Assembly: GCA_032717465.1 (NCBI GenBank)
Contig: CM064665.1
Span: 24,741,088 to 24,805,087, forward strand
Length of the DNA: 64,000 bases
Direction of reading: 5' to 3'
Origin: Coenobita brevimanus
Taxonomy: Eukaryota > Arthropoda > Malacostraca > Decapoda > Coenobitidae
The notes below the pieces were generated by a model. That model did no database searches, was not told the origin of the DNA, and was given only the letters and a program-made list of their open reading frames with translations. Every line of letters starts with the position of its first letter. Position 1 is the stretch's first letter. The position numbers and the translations under genes are program-made. Positions 30,219-36,990 of the stretch are shown here, one piece after another.

Positions 30219-31664
30219 AGAGAGAGAGAGAAAGAGAAAAGCTCCGACATTTGAAGAACCACGTTAAAACTCAACTACACATTTACTGTAAAGAGTAAAG
30301 TTAGTCATCACTAGTCATATACTCTTTAGATCTGTGATTTTTCCCATCGCCAGAAATATAGTATGCCTTATTTACTTAAACGTCACTGTGGTAGATAGGT
30401 GGTCGCAACCATCATCCACTCACCTAATGTAGTGCTGCTTACATCCTCCTTCATCTTTATCATTCATTTTCTGTGTCTGCTCTCCTCTCTTCCTATTTCC
30501 CCCATCCTTCCTGTCACTTTTATTGCTACTCTTTTAACTTCAGGTGACAAGCCATATAGTTTCCTTTATCCCAGGAAACCATTTACACTTCTGGGTGACA
30601 ACCATATAATCAAATAATGGGGTGATGTGCTGCCTTCTCTGATGCCCCTGTTAACTGGGTGGAGAGTGGTTGCTTGCCTTAGGTTACTGGGTCTGCTCAA
30701 CAACCTACACGTCACGGTGAATGAGGGTGGGGGAGGGGGTAACGGATGGTGGATGTGGATTGGGGATGAACTGAAGGTGGAGTGGGGAAGATGGCAGGAT
30801 CAGTGATGAGGAAGATTTAGTCTGGATAATACTGCTTCGGGTGAGGTATATGATGCAGTTCTTTTTTTTTCCTTTTTTTTTTTTTTTAAGCGCCCTCTCC
30901 GTGAGGCCCAGCAGTCCTTCAACGTATCATGCACCTCCACATGTCACCACTTCGGCGCTAACGCCCACCGTCTATACTGAACACATGGTAGAGCCACTGT
31001 ATAGTCTATACTGAATACATGGTAGAGCTACCATCTTTACTGAATACATGGTAGAGCCACCGTCTACAGTATACTGAATACATGGTAGAGCCACCGTCTA
31101 TACTGAATACATGGTAGAGCCACCGTCTATACTGAATACATGGTAGAGCCACCGTCTATACTGAATACATGGTAGAGCCACCGTCTATACTGAATACATG
31201 GTAGAGCCACCGTCTATACTGAATACATGGTAGAGCCACCGTCTATACTGAATACATGGTAGAGCCACCGTCTATACTGAATACATGGTAGAGCCACCGT
31301 CTATACTGAATACATGGTAGAGCCACCGTCTATACTGAATACATGGTAGAGCCATGGTCTATACTGAATACATGGTAAAGCCATGGTCTATACTGAATAC
31401 ATGGTAGAGCCATCATTTATACTGAATACATTCAAAGCCACCGTCTATACTGAATACATGGTAGAGCCACCGTTTATACTGAATACATGGTAAAGCCACT
31501 GTCTATACTGAATACATGGTAGTGCTGTTGCATACAGGACTTGGTGTATTGGTTTTAGCAGGGATGTTTTTACGACATATAGGAGGGTCTTATGGTTGAC
31601 CAGTAAGTCTGCTTTAACGAAATTCATAGCCTTACACCGTTCCCTGCCCCCCCTCCTCTCTCTC

Positions 31665-31729
<65 letters not shown>

Positions 31730-31912
31730 TACTCACCTGAACTGGGCATAATTATCAAGGTACAATCTGCAGTGCGGTGGCAGGAGGTATCGCCCTGGTC
31801 CAACCTCCACCAGTCCCTTATCAAAAGATCCGAATTTCGTCTGTAGTTCGTGCTGGATCTTCGGGGCCAAGGGGAAGGTCATCACGGGGCAGGAGTCTCC
31901 GTTATCAGCCAT
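18957..31912 (-). CDS. Cytosolic-type sulfotransferase gene, six coding exons
   Basis: A SULT-family enzyme moves sulfate from PAPS to hydroxyl or amine acceptors in the cytosol. Six minus-strand exons (31737-31912, 28558-28701, 24411-24606, 21152-21278, 20616-20894, 18957-19012) join at GT-AG sites into 326 codons with no stop; all junction phases agree. Residues 69-77 read GFPRSGTTW (PAPS 5'-phosphosulfate loop), His157 in KTHLPF is the catalytic base, Arg178 and Ser186 in YVARHPGDVCVS match the 3'-phosphate site, and RKG at 306-308 is conserved. In the RKGxxGDWK signature the Lys is Val314. The start ATG is in exon 1. The gene spans about 13 kb because introns hold transposons and microsatellites. 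A terminal exon of about 15-25 codons is expected but was not found, so the 3' end is open. Substrate cannot be predicted. Confidence 0.93.
19540..19812 (-). mobile_element. RTE-like LINE C-terminal fragment
   Basis: The minus strand encodes MRWRDGVKRYIRQGD and EMAGDRVTR, matching the C-terminal end of the LINE at 12545-15294 (MRWRDGVARYMRE, SEMAG). Only the last ~90 codons and the 3' region are present, so this is a 5'-truncated insertion in sulfotransferase intron 5. A one-base shift breaks the frame. Confidence 0.7.
20045..20560. repeat. (GAT)n array with higher-order unit
   Basis: GAT/GAC triplets dominate. A longer phrase, 'gatgtaacgacaatgatgat' followed by 'cgaagacaggatg'-like text, recurs about four times (20065, 20138, 20248, 20299). 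The long His-rich frames here are repeat translation. Confidence 0.95.
20616..20894 (-). CDS. Sulfotransferase exon 5
   Basis: The acceptor follows a TTC-rich tract (CTTCACAG before 20894); the donor is GTTAGT after 20616. It encodes residues 215-307, with LWVYYEDMNKDP, FLATGLTEDE and SFANMKARP, ending in EFVRK, the first half of the RKG motif. Intron 4 upstream is only 257 bp. Confidence 0.95.
21078..21146. repeat. (TC)n microsatellite next to exon 4 donor
   Basis: Nearly perfect TC tract beginning 5 bases beyond the GT of the exon 4 donor (read as AG on the gene strand). Confidence 0.97.
21152..21278 (-). CDS. Sulfotransferase exon 4, 3'-phosphate site
   Basis: The acceptor ATTCGTAG precedes 21278; the donor GTAAGA follows 21152 and runs straight into a long AG tract. 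It encodes VIYVARHPGDVCVSCYH and FLDLWC, matching the conserved YVARNPKDVxVS segment of SULT enzymes. Confidence 0.95.
21414..21903 (+). repeat. 490-bp dispersed repeat, copy 1
   Basis: Starts with AAGAAGCTGTGCCAAGG and ends near CAATACCCGTCC. It is collinear with 27546-28066: both contain 'cagcaaacccgtccctg', 'gtcattttagtg' with 'gacgtataaac', 'taatgaggcatgtta' and 'cctgggccttggcccaa'. No coding capacity. It lies in sulfotransferase intron 3. Confidence 0.8.
22040..22467 (-). mobile_element. tRNA-derived SINE
   Basis: On the minus strand, 22461-22443 reads TGGTGCAGTGGTAACGCTC, an A-box-like start. 22424-22411 reads CGGGAGTTCGCGCC, a B-box-like block about 35 bases later. The body continues about 370 bp to an A-rich AAAAAACAACAAC end. 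This is the layout of a tRNA-derived SINE. A (GT)n tract abuts the 5' side. tRNA folding was not attempted. Confidence 0.6.
22466..22530. repeat. (GT)n microsatellite
   Basis: Long GT run with one TA interruption between the SINE and the cold-shock ORF. Confidence 0.97.
22652..23713 (-). CDS. Intronless cold-shock-domain ORF, 353 aa
   Basis: The start is taken at 23713 because GCCATGG is a strong start context; an upstream in-frame Met (23767) would add 18 residues. A cold-shock (Y-box-like) nucleic-acid-binding domain lies at about residues 34-95: GTAKWYNARAGYGF then DTGADVFVH, close to the usual GTVKWFN...GYGFI...DVFVH. A conserved block follows at about 135-185 (MCIVTARAF ... IFVKNGLPRIVIP), shared with the broken copy at 33728-34977. 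The tail is Pro- and basic-rich, with KKMKKKKGKKARPPPPP and a final acidic/hydrophobic segment. There is no intron, and it lies within sulfotransferase intron 3 on the same strand. It could be a retrotransposed gene, an expressed single-exon gene, or ORF1 of a retroelement. Confidence 0.65.
   Translation of the reverse strand: MAATTPSSPPALAFDPSRGATPAGSQPPRAHTTSGTAKWYNARAGYGFNRRQDTGADVFVHRLGFDYTNSRSRKRPLREGEAVVFDLLQAPKGPEAIHVTGPRDAAVQCSAHARRCPSAQNRQTRDPRYTGEIDTIVTMCIVTARAFCGSDKAAMLVLLPQIFVKNGLPRIVIPQCFASNTNAAPRQERRVSKLQPPRPRTTPQLRLQLDAPLNRATAATATAPPAEPAQPAPTDDPRRSPSVAKERAPSPVPSINREEEDLPPSTPPPATDGEPKKMKKKKGKKARPPPPPDDMEIEHPVSPAPPAEIDTASTSPPTITDFDWSKLDTEQLVNNILKKIKFMRNLELYDGLK
23714..24356. other. 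Intron sequence, nothing recognised
   Basis: Includes a T tract near 24064-24082 and A+T-rich sequence. It would hold any promoter of the cold-shock ORF, but no clear TATA or initiator was identified. Confidence 0.4.
24357..24399. repeat. (AG)n microsatellite beside exon 3
   Basis: AG run 11 bases downstream of the exon 3 donor (CT on the gene strand). Confidence 0.97.
24411..24606 (-). CDS. Sulfotransferase exon 3, catalytic histidine
   Basis: The acceptor TTTTTTTCAG precedes 24606; the donor GTGGGT follows 24411. It encodes residues 107-172, including PRIIKTHLPFSLLP with the catalytic His. CT and AG tracts lie within about 25 bases of both ends. Confidence 0.93.
24627..24985. repeat. (TC)n, TCTG and TATC microsatellites
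   Basis: A TC run ends about 20 bases upstream of the exon 3 acceptor. It is followed by long, imperfect TCTG/TATC tetranucleotide repeats. Confidence 0.95.
25075..25730. repeat. Cluster of hairpin MITE-like repeats
   Basis: 'cttcttcgtgac' plus 'caccatat' (25180-25220) is the reverse complement of 'ctagaatatggtgctag' plus 'cacgaagaagtg' (25367-25398); 'catcctttac' and 'ggaaaggatg' extend the stems. That gives a roughly 240-bp element with about 50-bp inverted ends. Partial copies flank it at 25080-25130 and 25575-25715. Relatives are at 48865-49090 and 35385-35430. Confidence 0.65.
25776..27290 (-). mobile_element. Jockey-like LINE, 5'-truncated, inactive RT
   Basis: The minus strand reads KGSVLSPTLFNLYMHD and ASYADN (27039-27284), then SVMNYASPAWAPNL, ALKIITGCTATTPTGHLH and LDMRGTQFLAAAS (26214-26837), then a Cys motif CPGC near 26130-26160 typical of the Jockey C-terminus. 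The RT catalytic YADD reads YADN here, so it is expected to be inactive. A (GT)n tract (26868-26948) interrupts the frame. TAG/TGG microsatellites sit near the 3' end (25788-25975). It lies in sulfotransferase intron 2. Confidence 0.85.
27285..27509 (+). other. 74-codon open frame of unknown nature
   Basis: A balanced-composition frame ending RERRYVALINKNMD with DADVLVDGQNKS inside. It is unlike the surrounding microsatellite translations. It overlaps the 5' end of the minus-strand LINE, so it may be unrelated host or element sequence. No family recognised. Confidence 0.25.
27546..28066 (+). repeat. ~520-bp dispersed repeat, copy 2
   Basis: Collinear with 21414-21903 and in the same orientation. 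It ends in an ACAAACAAACAGAC-type tail followed by CGAGTGAAAACAATACCC. It lies in sulfotransferase intron 2. Confidence 0.8.
28095..28530. repeat. (ACT/ACC)n microsatellite
   Basis: About 430 bp of mixed ACT, ACC and ATT triplets, ending roughly 30 bp from the exon 2 donor. The very long Thr/Tyr-rich frames across it, on either strand, are repeat translation. Confidence 0.97.
28558..28701 (-). CDS. Sulfotransferase exon 2, PAPS-binding loop
   Basis: The acceptor is CTTGTCCAG before 28701. The exon reads RFRPDDVVVMGFPRSGTTW across the junction from exon 1. The donor is GTAGGC at 28557-28552, a weak match, but it is the only choice that removes the in-frame TAG and joins in phase to exon 3. 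A LINE 3' end lies about 36 bases upstream of the acceptor. Confidence 0.92.
28737..29705 (-). mobile_element. RTE-like LINE, 5'-truncated
   Basis: The minus strand encodes GVIQGGVLSPLLFVLVMD and the catalytic LDYADDIVLI (29317-29697), a short frame break, then the C-terminal domain (28758-29258) with YGHESWYS, RILGVKWQDR, WKWLGHIYR and RGRPRETW. These are hallmarks of an RTE-type RT. The 3' tail is (GATT)n at 28750-28762. Only the RT palm/thumb and C-terminus remain. It is inserted in sulfotransferase intron 1, about 36 bases from the exon 2 acceptor. Confidence 0.9.
29739..29808. repeat. (TA)n microsatellite
   Basis: Almost pure TA dinucleotides within sulfotransferase intron 1. Confidence 0.97.
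29809..30968. other. Intron 1 sequence with GAA/AG tract, no gene
   Basis: A T tract at 30111-30124 and (GAA)n/(AG)n at 30163-30235. Near 30567-30605 a phrase with CAGGAAACCATTTACAC and CTGGGTGACAACC resembles the 5' end of the RTE-like LINEs (12555-12590), suggesting a relic of that 5' region. Nothing else recognised. Confidence 0.45.
30969..31530. repeat. 29-bp minisatellite, about 19 units
   Basis: The unit 'catggtagagccaccgtc' plus 'tatactgaata' repeats every 29 bp; 31081, 31110 and following copies are perfect. Edge copies are diverged. It lies in sulfotransferase intron 1. Confidence 0.97.
31655..31724. repeat. (TC)n microsatellite next to exon 1 donor
   Basis: TC run ending 12 bases from the exon 1 donor; it reads as (AG)n just inside the intron on the gene strand. 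Confidence 0.97.
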
Positions 31913-31921
31913 TATTTAGCA
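31737..31921 (-). CDS. Sulfotransferase coding exon 1 (start codon)
   Basis: The ATG is at 31912-31910 and 58 codons plus 2 bases follow, ending at the donor GTGAGT (31736). The protein starts MADNGDSC and contains VGPGRYLLPP, the usual N-terminal lead-in of SULT proteins. A pyrimidine-rich acceptor ending in CAG lies 10 bases upstream of the ATG (exon would start at 31921). A 5' untranslated exon probably exists further upstream. Confidence 0.9.
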
Positions 31922-32039
31922 CTGTAAATGTAAATAAAAGTGTAAGTATGAGGGACATATTACAGGGAATAGCGCTGCTCTTGAAATATAGCTGGTTGTA
32001 TCTTGTGTTTTGCAGGGACTGCTGTGTATGCCGGTGTGG

Positions 32040-32305
32040 GCGTGAGTGTGTGGCACTGTGAGTAAGGAATGAAGAGACGATGCAGGATGGTGTGGGCTTC
32101 AGCGTGTGTGAGTAGGGAATGAATAGGTGATGCAAGATGGACACTGATAACGCCGTCTGTGGTGTGGACGTAAATGTGAGGGTGTGAATAGGGAATGAAA
32201 GAAAATGCAGGATGGACACTGATAACGCTGCCTGTGATGTGGGCGTAAGAGTGAGAGTGTGAGTAGGATATGAACAGAAGATGCAGGATGGACACTGATA
32301 ACGCT
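32040..32305. repeat. ~75-bp tandem repeat upstream of sulfotransferase
   Basis: 'gatgcaggatggacactgat' recurs at 32129, 32205 and 32279 with related flanks, giving about 3.5 units. It lies 130-400 bp upstream of the first coding exon, where the promoter or a 5' exon would be expected. Confidence 0.8.
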
Positions 32306-32472
32306 GACACAGCCGTCCCCGTATCGCACGAGAAATCACCCTGTGGAGTGGAAGACGAGCGTTACATATGTGCCCCCGTGCATGTCACGTGTTTATGTGT
32401 AATAATGCAAATTTGGCAGATGTGCAGCACTCGAAATTGCAGGCATTAGTTATTATTGTTGGTGGGATGCAA

Positions 32473-32480
32473 GCGTGCGC

Positions 32481-32572
<92 letters not shown>

Positions 32573-32576
32573 CTAT

Positions 32577-32656
<80 letters not shown>

Positions 32657-32660
32657 TGTG
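32473..32660. repeat. (GC)n-(GT)n then (TC)n tract
   Basis: About 98 bases of strictly alternating purine and pyrimidine (GC repeats, then GT repeats), followed by about 75 bases of TC. Confidence 0.97.
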
Positions 32661-32779
32661 TTAAGTAACGACAGTTTCATGCATCGACGTTGCATATGTA
32701 TTACTGTACCTAGGGCGAGAGAATTTATCTTTTTATTATTAATTTTATCTCAGTATTAAAATTCTTGCATATCCATGCA

Positions 32780-32782
<3 letters not shown>

Positions 32783-32858
<76 letters not shown>
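32783..32858. repeat. (CA)n microsatellite
   Basis: Pure CA run of about 75 bases, complementary to the GT tract 300 bp upstream. Confidence 0.97.
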
Positions 32859-32860
<2 letters not shown>

Positions 32861-33189
32861 TTAAATGTAATACCAAAACATGTTGGAAAGGAGGTCTCTT
32901 GTTAAACAGGTGAAAGTTAACATTTTTTGCCCAGGACTGCACGTTATACCTCAGCTCATAACACAACCTACCATGTTTGAGCAGAATAGGGCAACTATCA
33001 GGGTTACAGGATAAACTCAATATGACTGACCGTTTGACCTTGGCCTTTAACCAACTGTTCTGAAAATTAGCCAGCTTCTTCCTGAGCTACCCCTCAACAC
33101 CTCCACCAAATTTTAAAATCAAATAAAAACTCTTTGCTATCACAAGGTCGCAACGATTCTCAAGGCCGCCGTGAGAATGGTTACAGGCC

Positions 33190-33556
33190 AAAGGGTGGAG
33201 TTACACTTGATGAACGAATGTAAATAAGCACACGGGAATGTAGGTGGTGAGAATGTAAGGCCGATCTGGCGAGTTTAATCGAACGTGAACGAGTATAGAT
33301 GAATGTTCAAATGGGTCCCGGAACATCATCTTTTCCTTCAGTACTCCAAGGTTGACAATAATTACAGTCTATGTAACTACCGTCTCTTCTCATGACACTA
33401 TGGTAGTACGTGAATGATTGCAGAGGGGATATTGAGGCCTACGGAGGTCCAAGATATGAATGAATAAAGCTCACAGGCCAGCTTGTGATCAATTACAGGA
33501 ACGTTCACTAGTTCTTGTTTGTTCACGTTCGTTAGCCAAGTGTAACCCCAACCTAC
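33190..33556. repeat. Possible MITE with imperfect terminal inverted repeats
   Basis: 33197-33223 (GAGTTACACTTGATGAACG...) is an imperfect inverse of 33518-33549 (...CGTTAGCCAAGTGTAACCC). The core GTTACACTTG and GAACGWRTGWA are shared. A third related end in the right-hand orientation is at 35011-35048. No target duplication was identified. Confidence 0.45.
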
Positions 33557-33727
33557 CCATATAAGTTCGTTCAGGTTCGATTTTGCTCGGAGGGAGAAGA
33601 ACGCCCACTCTCCTCACACTAGTCACACTGGTTCACCAATACTTCCCGGTCCACTCCTAACCAGTAAAAGATCGGAAGTTCTCTTACAGACCTCAACAAG
33701 GTCAAACAGAGACACCAACCACCCACC

Positions 33728-34977
33728 ATGGCAGCCAATTTTGAGGGGCATGTGAAGTGGTACTATCTCCGGAGGGGCTACGGCTTCCTGATTCGCTGAG
33801 ACACGGGCGGGAAAATGTTCCTACACCGCTCCTCCATCGTGGACCCCAACCCTGTGCCTTCTGCAGCTGGTGGCAAGATGGTGGAGTCTGTGGTGGAGGA
33901 GGATGTCAAGGGCTTTGCAGCTGCCTCTGTCAATGGCAGTGCAGTGCTCTCTCCACGCCCTGCCCTGTAGTCTGCATCGGTGTCAGCCTCCACGTGTTGT
34001 TCCTGCCTCCTTCCCGGCCTCCTCTGCCTCTACCATCATTGCCATGTGTGTGGAGGTTGCCAAGGCTTTCTCGGCAAGAGATTTGACAGTGTTTGCTTGG
34101 TACCTGACTGTCATTTTCCAAGCCAACGGGATCCCTACCATCTCCATTCCCAAGTTTTTTTCCTCCACACTCGTGGTGCAGAGGAGGCCTGGGAGAAGGA
34201 CTCCTTGGCGTCGTCCTGGGCCGTCTGTGACCTCACTCCCCCCTCCGTGGTCCTGAAGATGCTGCAGCTGTAGCCCTCTACTCCGCTGATGAGGATCCAG
34301 CTGTTGCAATGTGCTGTTTCCCACTGGTCTGCCTCTCAGCCCCTCTCTAAGGTGCCCATGGAGGTTGGTGTTGTTGCATCCTCATCACCATCTGAGGTTA
34401 CAGCTCCTAATGCCCCTGTGTCTTCCACGGCACATTGTGCTGTGTCTCCTCCTCCTCCTCCACTGGAAGGCCAGGCACTGGAGAGTCCCAAGCCTTCCCA
34501 TTCAGCCCGGCACCTCTCTTGGGGTGCCTTTGCCTCCCTCCCACAGCTGGGCCTCGAGATCTTTGAGGACCAGCTGAGCCATTATGAGAACTTGGCGCTG
34601 GAGGAGCCTGGTGAGCGAGAATTTACATGGGGGGTCTTCCGGCAGCCTTGCTCTCCTCAACCAAGCTACGCCAGGAGTCCCTCCAGACTGTTTCCAACAC
34701 CGAGGAGTGTCGTTTCCTTTTCTGCACCCTGGCGGTTGTGCAGTCTCATCTCTTCGCTGGTACTGGCTCAGACTCTGACTCCAACTCACGTGCCTCTACC
34801 ATCTAGCCAACCTTCAGCCATCAATCTGCCACTGCCTCAATGCCCTCTTGCTTCTGTTTTGCTCCCTACTGTTTGATACTGAATGTATATTCTGTATATG
34901 TATCTATCTAATGTATACATGGCAGCTTAATGGGCCAGTTTTATGGTCGATAGCCAGTAAATAAAAAATAAAAAATT
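33728..34977 (+). pseudogene. Broken cold-shock-domain ORF (processed-type copy)
   Basis: The ATG at 33728 opens MAANFEGHVKWYYLRRGYGF, then meets a TGA at about 33797. In the same frame it continues DTGGKMFLHRSS and further cold-shock-like sequence to a TAG near 33967. Other frames then carry IIAMCVEVAKAF ... IFQANGIPTISIPKFF (about 34030-34170), the block shared with the intact ORF at 22652-23713. A Pro/Ser-rich region follows to about 34876. The copy ends in an A-rich AATAAAAAATAAAAAAT tail (34961-34977), as left by LINE-mediated retroposition. It has multiple breaks and is not translatable as one protein. Confidence 0.75.
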
Positions 34978-36348
34978 GCTGGCCAGAGCGGCTATGTATG
35001 CCCATTACTAAGTTCATTATTGTTCATGTTCGTTCGCACCTTTACCCTAAAAAATATATAGCTGAACACACATGAAGAGGTGTATGGTATGTAGGAGGAC
35101 TGTTGGGCCTTGATAGCAGGCTGTGAAACCTATGCCCAGAGTCGAACACATAAAAAAAGAAAAAAAAAAAGAAAGACTTCAAAGCCTCAGTTACATCTGT
35201 TCATCCTTTAATATGTCTTCTCAATCACATTCTAGTCGCTGGCAGGCAAGGGTCGTGTTTGAGTAAGAGCAGAAAGATATCCAAATTTTCACGTTAGCTT
35301 CTCTAGATTTCCGTCAATTTCTACCTAGTTTTACATAACTCTGTGACAGAAAAAGATAATACATTACGACGAATCAGTATCATTTCCATTGCACTTCTTC
35401 GTGACTAGGATCATATTCCAGTGTTAATCTATTGCTACTATTGAGAAACACTCGAGGATGCTTCGGGTGGATGGGATGGAGAGGCATATTAGATGAGGGA
35501 GTGTGAGTTGGAGAGAGGACAGACAGATGACAGAGGAGGAGATTCGTATGTGGACACCCCAGGAGTGAGGCTTCAAGAGATAAAGATCAATATAGACATA
35601 GATAACGACAGACGTAAATGGATGAGTGGATGAATGGAGAGATAGATGAATGGAGGGATGGATGAGTGGACGGATGGATGAGTGGACAGATGGCTGAAGG
35701 GACAAATGGATGAATGGACAAATGGATGGATGGATGAATGGATGGATGGACGGACGGATGGATGGACGGACGGATGGATGGATGGACGGATGGATGGAAG
35801 ATCGAATGGATGCATGGATGGACAGATGGATGGAAGGACGGACGGATGGAGGGATGGACGGTTTGATATAGACATATGCAGATAGACAGATACTGTAGCT
35901 TAAGTCTACTACATCATTCTTTTATGTCATCAGATCATCATTGCTCTGAATCATGTCACGATGTATACACTGTCCGGAATGTGTAGGTAAACTTAATTTT
36001 ACTCTTGGCTAAATTTTAAGTGGCTTTGATTACTTGACCCCTCGTTCTTTGCTGTCATAAATGGCTTTAATTTCGTTACACCTCTTCCTTGGCAATTTAT
36101 TCTGCATGTTATATATCGTTTTTCTCTTGCATTTATTTTTTGTGGCTAGGGAGATCCGTAACGCCTCTTCCTTTGGTATTTACCTTGCACGTTATATATC
36201 GGTACCCTTTTGCAATTATTATTAGTAGTTTTGGCTATCCGTAACACCTTCTTTGCAACTTATCCTGCACTTCTTAATATAATCTTGTAGGCAACTGGTG
36301 CAAACCATCTTATTATTGTTATCGTGTTTATTTGTTTGTTTTCTTACG
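34978..36348. other. Repeat-rich intergenic stretch
   Basis: It holds a TIR-like end (35011-35048), an A tract (35153-35171), half of the hairpin MITE family (35385-35430) and a long GATG/GACG tetranucleotide array (35620-35870). 35880-36348 shows nothing recognisable. Confidence 0.5.
35620..35870. repeat. (GATG)n/(GACG)n microsatellite
   Basis: About 250 bp of imperfect 4-bp repeats with occasional interruptions. Confidence 0.96.
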
Positions 36349-36402
36349 GGCTTCTGGCCTTCAATTTCTTCTTCCTCGCATAAAGAAAGAAAAAATGTAT
36401 AT
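36349..36402 (+). mobile_element. 3' tail of a Jockey/CR1-like LINE
   Basis: 'gggcttctggccttcaattt' and 'cttcctcgcataaag' parallel the 3' end of the LINE at 43407-46215 ('cgggctcgtggcctttgatt', 'ctttctagcataag'), followed by an A-rich tail. It is a very short truncated copy next to the LTR element. Confidence 0.55.
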
Positions 36403-36412
36403 AGTATACAGG

Positions 36413-36990
36413 TGTTGAGAAGCAGGAGTGCTAGCTAGGTGGTCGTGGAAAATTCCAGATAGTTCACACATTTTCAGCTGTTAGTCAGAGGTGCCAGGTA
36501 GCCTGCTGTTGTGAGTGGAGGTATTTTGTAAAGTTATGCGTTAATTTTCATTCTTGTTTTTGTCTTTCTATAATGTTTTGTTTTGCAAGTTGTTAAATTT
36601 TGTAATACTCATATTTTTCAGTTTATATGCTAAAGCATTTAGTGGTACATAACGTAATATAGTTCTGGAATATTTTGGATCTGTTGCCGCTGGGAATAAT
36701 TAGAACGTCCGAGGTTATAAAGGATGGGGGAGAGAATAGATGAGTGAGTTTACTTGTGGCCTCGTGTAGTTAGTGTAGCTCTAGCACTTGTGAAAGTAGT
36801 TAAACAGACAATGTAACTACTGTACTTGGAAAATAAAGACTACGAACGTGAGAAACCTGTTATTACGATGCCTGAGTTGATCTTGTGTACACTGAAAGGC
36901 TGACCCTTCGAGGAAAAAATCACTGGGCAACGTCCTTCCTATACGGAAGTACTGATGAAGCCTGTGGCAATGTGGGATGAAGACGTAACA
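36413..36990 (+). repeat. 5' LTR of the Gypsy element
   Basis: Matches 42347-42610 by eye over the first ~250 bp ('gttgagaag', 'ttgccagttagcctgct'-like and 'attttgtaaagttat'). An AATAAA is at 36831. A likely primer-binding site (GGTGTCAGGATTTGGGA) follows at 36993. Confidence 0.8.

Noticed and set aside
30969..31530. Regular 29-bp repeats considered as a CRISPR array
   Set aside because: Units are directly adjacent with no unique spacers, in an intron of a eukaryotic gene; it is a minisatellite.
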